A DNA stretch of 11,140 bases from Bacteroidales bacterium. Its GTDB lineage: Bacteria; Bacteroidota; Bacteroidia; Bacteroidales; P3. The notes under the pieces were generated by a model. It was given only the letters and a program-made list of their open reading frames with translations. It searched no databases and had not been told where the DNA came from. A program made the position numbers and the translations under genes. This document shows positions 7,992-11,140 of this stretch, one piece after another (the stretch's first letter is position 1; every line of letters starts with the position of its first letter). The DNA lies in the NCBI GenBank assembly GCA_017560705.1, contig JAFZEK010000058.1, positions 1 through 11,140 on the forward strand, read 5' to 3'.

Positions 7992-8780
7992 TTATCTTTC
8001 GTTCCAAATCTTCCACGGAGCGTTTCCACTTTCCCATAGGCGTTCAAGGTTATCCTTGTCGCGTTTGGTGTCCATGCAATGCCAAAAGCCATTGTGCTTA
8101 AAAGCTTTAAGCTCACCCATAGCAGCAAGTTCTTCCATCGGAGATTTTTCAAGCACTGTATCGTCGCCAGCTATATGGTCAAAGATTTGAGGATTAAACA
8201 CCATAAATCCACCATTTATTACACTACCATCGGTATCGTTTTTCTCTCTAAAAGAGTTGATTGTAGTTCCGTCTTCGGACATATCAATCACACCAAACTT
8301 TTGTCCTACATTCACAGTAGTTATAGTGGCTATCTTACCATGGCTTTGATGGAATTTCAACAAAGCATCAATATCCACATTGCTCACACCATCGCCGTAA
8401 GTAAGTAGAAATGGCTCATTACCAATGTACTTTTGTATTCTTTTCACTCTTCCGCCAGTCATGGTATTCAGTCCAGTATCCACCACAGTCACCTTCCAAG
8501 GGTCTACCTGCATAGTGTTGTGTACCTGCAAACGGTTACCATCCGAAAAATCGAATGTAACGTCGGAATTATGCAAGTAATAATCAGCAAACCACTCTTT
8601 TATGATGTATTGTTTATAGCCTGCACATATTATAAAATCATTAAAGCCATAATGAGAGTAAATCTTCATTATGTGCCACAAAATTGGCATTTCGCCAATA
8701 CCCAACATTGGTTTGGGTTTTAGATGGCTTTCTTCGCTTATTCGCGTACCGTAGCCTCCGGCTAATATCACTACTTTCAT
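7992..8780 (-). CDS. rfbF: Glucose-1-phosphate cytidylyltransferase
   Basis: Makes CDP-D-glucose and pyrophosphate from CTP and glucose-1-phosphate in the cytoplasm, the first committed step to CDP-linked deoxysugars. The 262 residues match the family length (about 257-260). Visible motifs are the nucleotidyltransferase loop LAGGYGTR (6-13) with KPKPM (21-25), the RfbF-typical WFADYYLHNSDVTFDF (63-78), the metal-binding YGDGVSNVD (128-136, Asp130), and GFWHCMDTKRD (231-241), where Asp237 is the likely second metal ligand. HNSDVTFDF and GFWHCMDT distinguish it from glucose-1-phosphate thymidylyl- and uridylyltransferases. It is the first gene of the operon, read from the promoter at 8807-8839, and its product is the substrate of the enzyme encoded by the following rfbG. 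Confidence 0.95.
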   Translation of the reverse strand: MKVVILAGGYGTRISEESHLKPKPMLGIGEMPILWHIMKIYSHYGFNDFIICAGYKQYIIKEWFADYYLHNSDVTFDFSDGNRLQVHNTMQVDPWKVTVVDTGLNTMTGGRVKRIQKYIGNEPFLLTYGDGVSNVDIDALLKFHQSHGKIATITTVNVGQKFGVIDMSEDGTTINSFREKNDTDGSVINGGFMVFNPQIFDHIAGDDTVLEKSPMEELAAMGELKAFKHNGFWHCMDTKRDKDNLERLWESGNAPWKIWNER

Positions 8781-8806
8781 AGCATTTATTCTTAAAAAAA
8801 ACTGTG

Positions 8807-8839
8807 CAAAGTTACAGCTTTTTGCCCAATTTATTCAAA
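8807..8839 (-). promoter_or_regulatory. Promoter of the rfbF-rfbG operon
   Basis: On the minus strand TTTG (8839-8836) is followed after 21 bases by TAACTTTG (8814-8807), matching the Bacteroidetes TTTG/TAnnTTTG pattern. The start codon at 8780 lies 26 bases past the -7 element, so the leader is only about 20 bases and leaves no room for a riboswitch or attenuator. Confidence 0.7.
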
Positions 8840-9042
8840 ATCAGACCCGATTTTTTGCGTTAAAAATACATAACATCACTTCACACTCTCTATAACATTT
8901 TGACATACAGAAGCATTGAATAATACAGAAAATACAAATATTCTACACCTTCCAAAATAGTTTTCTAGTTCACTAATTGCTATATTTTGTACATCACCGA
9001 AAAATAAAGAACGTTTTCATCGAACGAATAAAAAATATTTCT
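8840..9042. other. AT-rich divergent intergenic stretch with nothing recognised
   Basis: This lies between the rfbF promoter and the -7 element of sbcD. I see no open reading frame of note, no strong hairpin, no repeat and no RNA gene. Homopolymer A and T runs are frequent. Confidence 0.6.
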
Positions 9043-9050
9043 TATCTTTG
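9043..9050 (+). promoter_or_regulatory. -7 element of the sbcD-sbcC promoter
   Basis: TATCTTTG is an exact TAnnTTTG element. No TTTG lies at the expected 19-21 bases upstream; the nearest T-rich match, TTTTC at 9014-9018, is 24 bases away, so the -33 element is weak. A start near 9057 gives a leader of about 60 bases to the ATG at 9119. The leader includes a seven-codon frame (ATG 9059 to TAA 9082), probably by chance. Confidence 0.6.
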
Positions 9051-9118
9051 CAGAAGAAATGAGGAGTTATAATTACTCTTAATTGGGTAATAACAAAGAT
9101 ACTATAATAAAATATACT

Positions 9119-10327
9119 ATGAAAATATTGCACACATCCGATTTACATTTGGGCAAAAAGCTCTTACACCGAGACAGACTAGAAGAGCAAATGATGGTGA
9201 TGGATGAAATAATATCCATAGCCGAGGCAGAAGAGGTGGATTTAGTATTGGTGGCTGGCGACTTATTCGACAACTACAGCCCTTCCGCAGCTGCTCAAAA
9301 ATTAATGTATAGCTCATTACAACGACTAGCCAACGATGGCAAACGTCCTATTATATGCATTGCAGGCAATCATGACAGCCCCGAACGCATTGAAAGCGTA
9401 GAGGCTCTTGCTGATGTGTCGGGGATATTCCTTCTAGGATACCCTAATAGTAAAACCGACAACTCTATACCTCACAGTCATATAAAGATAACAAAAACCG
9501 ACGAAGGATTTATGGAATTAATATTACCCCATATCTCCTACCCTATTCGAATAATACACACTCCCTTTGCCAACCACGACAGGATGAAAACCTTTGTGGA
9601 CTTGGATTCGCCCGAAGCTCAACTGCGTACGGAACTTCAGAAAAAGTGGCAAAGCCTATGCAACCAATATTGTAATAGCGATGGAGTGAACATACTTATG
9701 TCTCACCTATTCGTAACCAACGGCAAAGACGACACTTCCATATCCGAACCCGACGACGAGAACCCAATAATGGCAGGAGGTGCTTCGGCCATATATACCG
9801 AAAATATTCCGCAAGAAATACAATACACTGCCCTAGGACATTTGCACCGTTGTTTCAGACTAGGTACAAGAGAAATATGGTACAGCGGCAGTCCTTTGGA
9901 ATACAGCTTTGCCGAAAGCGAACAAGATAAATTTGTGCTAATATCAAACATAGAGCCAAACAAAAAAGCTGAAACAAAAAAAGTAGCCCTCACTACGGGA
10001 TACAAACTAGTGTGCAAGACATTCGACTGTCCAAACGAAGCATGTCAATGGCTTACAGATAATCCCAATGTGTGGGTAGACTTAACAATCCAAACCGATG
10101 AATTTCTTACAGCAGCACAAACCAAGATGATTAACGATTCACACAAAAGAATAGTCACCTTGCGTCCGCTAGTAACGAATACAAAGTCCGACACAATAAA
10201 CGGCTCGAACATAGCAGAGCTTATAAAAGACAAAGATGCACTGTTTGCTAAATACTTTGAAACCATAAACGGACAAAGCCCAAATGAAGAAATAATGAAT
10301 TTGTTCCACGAAATACTTGCTCAATAA
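9119..10327 (+). CDS. sbcD: SbcD, nuclease subunit of the SbcCD (Mre11-Rad50 type) complex
   Basis: A manganese-dependent calcineurin-like phosphoesterase that, with the SbcC ATPase, cuts DNA hairpins and blocked or palindromic DNA ends. The 402 residues match E. coli SbcD (about 400). Metal-binding motifs are in order: SDLHLGK (Asp8, His10), AGDLFDNYSPS (Asp48), AGNHDSPERI (Asn84, His85, Asp86), LMSHLF (His196) and GHLHR (His241, His243), followed by YSGSPLEYSFAE and a C-terminal capping region. I chose the ATG at 9119 because MKILHTSDLHLG is the standard SbcD N-terminus. The frame stays open upstream to a TTG at 9083, which would add 12 residues of no family resemblance. The stop TAA overlaps the ATG of sbcC by one base (TAATG), so the two are translationally coupled. 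Confidence 0.96.
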   Translation: MKILHTSDLHLGKKLLHRDRLEEQMMVMDEIISIAEAEEVDLVLVAGDLFDNYSPSAAAQKLMYSSLQRLANDGKRPIICIAGNHDSPERIESVEALADVSGIFLLGYPNSKTDNSIPHSHIKITKTDEGFMELILPHISYPIRIIHTPFANHDRMKTFVDLDSPEAQLRTELQKKWQSLCNQYCNSDGVNILMSHLFVTNGKDDTSISEPDDENPIMAGGASAIYTENIPQEIQYTALGHLHRCFRLGTREIWYSGSPLEYSFAESEQDKFVLISNIEPNKKAETKKVALTTGYKLVCKTFDCPNEACQWLTDNPNVWVDLTIQTDEFLTAAQTKMINDSHKRIVTLRPLVTNTKSDTINGSNIAELIKDKDALFAKYFETINGQSPNEEIMNLFHEILAQ

Positions 10328-11140
10328 TGATACCAGTAAAATTAACTCTATCAGGAATATACTCATACAAAGAAGAAAAACAAACCATCGACTTCCGAAA
10401 GCTAACTTCCGAAAACATCTTTGGTATCTTTGGCAAGGTGGGCAGTGGCAAATCCACCATACTCGAGGCTATAATATATGCCCTTTACGGCAACGCCGAA
10501 AGAATAGGAAAAAATGACGTAAAATACAATATCATGAACTTGAGTTCAAACAAATTGTACATTGAATTTGAGTTTATAGCCGGTGAAAACAACAACGAGT
10601 ACCTAATAACAGTGGAATACTCTAGAAAGAAAAATAATTTCACCGAAACGGATGCCACCAAAAGAAAAGTATACATAAAAGAGAACGACAAATGGTTAGA
10701 GCTAGATAGCAAAGACGAAAAGAATAGTACAGAAAATATAATAGGTCTGAGCTTGGAAAATTTCCGCAGAGTAATAATCATCCCCCAAGGAAAATTCCAA
10801 GACTTCATACAGCTGAAAAGCAAAGAACGCACAACAATGCTTGCCGAAATATTTCCAGAGCTGAAACAGTACAACCTATTCGACAAAACTAAAAAGCTAA
10901 TAGGCGAAACATTGTCGGCCATAGGCAACATTGATGGACAACTAAAACAGCTATCCGACATAAGCGAAGAAGCACTTAACGCCGAAATTGCTAGTCAAAA
11001 AACAATAGCAGAGCAAATAAAAAGGACGGCGTTGCTAATAAAAGAAAAAGAGGAGAAAGCTAACTCCATGAACAAACTACAAAAACTAATCCAAGAGCTA
11101 AACGAGAAAATAAGCAAGCTAGAACTCTTGGCATTGGAAG
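10327..11140 (+). CDS. sbcC: SbcC, SMC-like ATPase subunit of SbcCD (partial, N-terminal 271 codons)
   Basis: An ABC/SMC-family ATPase, the Rad50 counterpart, which dimerises on DNA ends and drives the SbcD nuclease. Only the N-terminal part is here; the family usually has about 1000 residues and the frame is open to the edge. It starts MIPVKLTLSGIYSY, equal to the family's MKPxKLxLxNFxSY start. The Walker A motif FGKVGSGKST lies at 35-44 and the Q-loop IIPQGKFQDFI at 151-161. From about residue 190 the sequence turns rich in K, E, Q and L with heptad-like spacing, the start of the long coiled-coil arm. The zinc hook, signature motif and Walker B are outside the window. It is cotranscribed with sbcD. 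Confidence 0.96.
   Translation, partial: MIPVKLTLSGIYSYKEEKQTIDFRKLTSENIFGIFGKVGSGKSTILEAIIYALYGNAERIGKNDVKYNIMNLSSNKLYIEFEFIAGENNNEYLITVEYSRKKNNFTETDATKRKVYIKENDKWLELDSKDEKNSTENIIGLSLENFRRVIIIPQGKFQDFIQLKSKERTTMLAEIFPELKQYNLFDKTKKLIGETLSAIGNIDGQLKQLSDISEEALNAEIASQKTIAEQIKRTALLIKEKEEKANSMNKLQKLIQELNEKISKLELLALE

Noticed and set aside
7529..8723. Plus-strand frames of 67-138 codons opposite rfbG and rfbF, and a 64-codon minus frame at 7958-8152
   Set aside because: All overlap strongly supported enzymes in other frames and show no recognisable motif.
9059..9082. Seven-codon leader peptide frame MRSYNYS before sbcD
   Set aside because: No attenuator hairpin, no run of regulatory codons, and no reason for sbcD to use one; most likely chance.
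9094..9101. Minus-strand TATCTTTG inside the sbcD leader as a second rfbF promoter
   Set aside because: The 8 bases match the -7 element exactly, but there is no TTTG at the right distance upstream, and rfbF has a better-placed promoter at 8807-8839.
9083..9118. TTG start giving SbcD a 12-residue N-terminal extension
   Set aside because: The extension MGNNKDTIIKYT has no family resemblance; the ATG at 9119 gives the standard MKILHTSDLHLG start.
9079..10961. Minus-strand frames opposite sbcD and sbcC, including one of 158 codons
   Set aside because: They run antisense to well-supported coding sequence; their hydrophobic look comes from reverse-reading lysine- and glutamate-rich codons.

Overview
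The window looks like a Bacteroidetes chromosome, probably order Bacteroidales. The DNA is AT-rich, upstream regions lack Shine-Dalgarno sequences, and promoters match the Bacteroidetes pattern (TTTG near -33, TAnnTTTG near -7). Its largest gene encodes a very long secreted mosaic of fibronectin type III and cleaved-adhesin/MAM-like domains of a type common in this phylum. Genus cannot be fixed from the sequence.

Layout. (1) 1-6036, minus: one uninterrupted reading frame of 2012 codons that starts with a signal peptide and runs off the left edge without a stop. I checked it codon by codon; it is one gene, not a gene desert. (2) 6037-6871: 835 bp without a convincing gene. It holds the promoter of the giant gene, a plus-strand terminator-like hairpin with no evident gene to terminate, an array of degenerate 21-22 bp tandem repeats (6501-6712), and the terminator of the next operon. 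(3) 6872-8780, minus: rfbF then rfbG, a two-gene operon making CDP-4-dehydro-6-deoxy-D-glucose, a precursor of 3,6-dideoxyhexoses and related sugars of surface polysaccharide. (4) 8781-9118: divergent promoter region. (5) 9119 to the right edge, plus: sbcD and the start of sbcC, overlapping by one base, encoding the SbcCD (Mre11-Rad50 type) DNA-end nuclease.

How it fits together. rfbF and rfbG are consecutive steps from glucose-1-phosphate to an activated deoxysugar; the dedicated next enzyme (RfbH type or another) is not here, and a strong terminator follows rfbG. The giant protein and the sugar pathway both concern the cell surface, but they have separate promoters and terminators, so a functional link is only inference. 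SbcCD is ordinary DNA maintenance. I see no defence system, CRISPR array, tRNA, rRNA or transposase. The most unusual items are the helically phased repeat array and the architecture of the giant surface protein.
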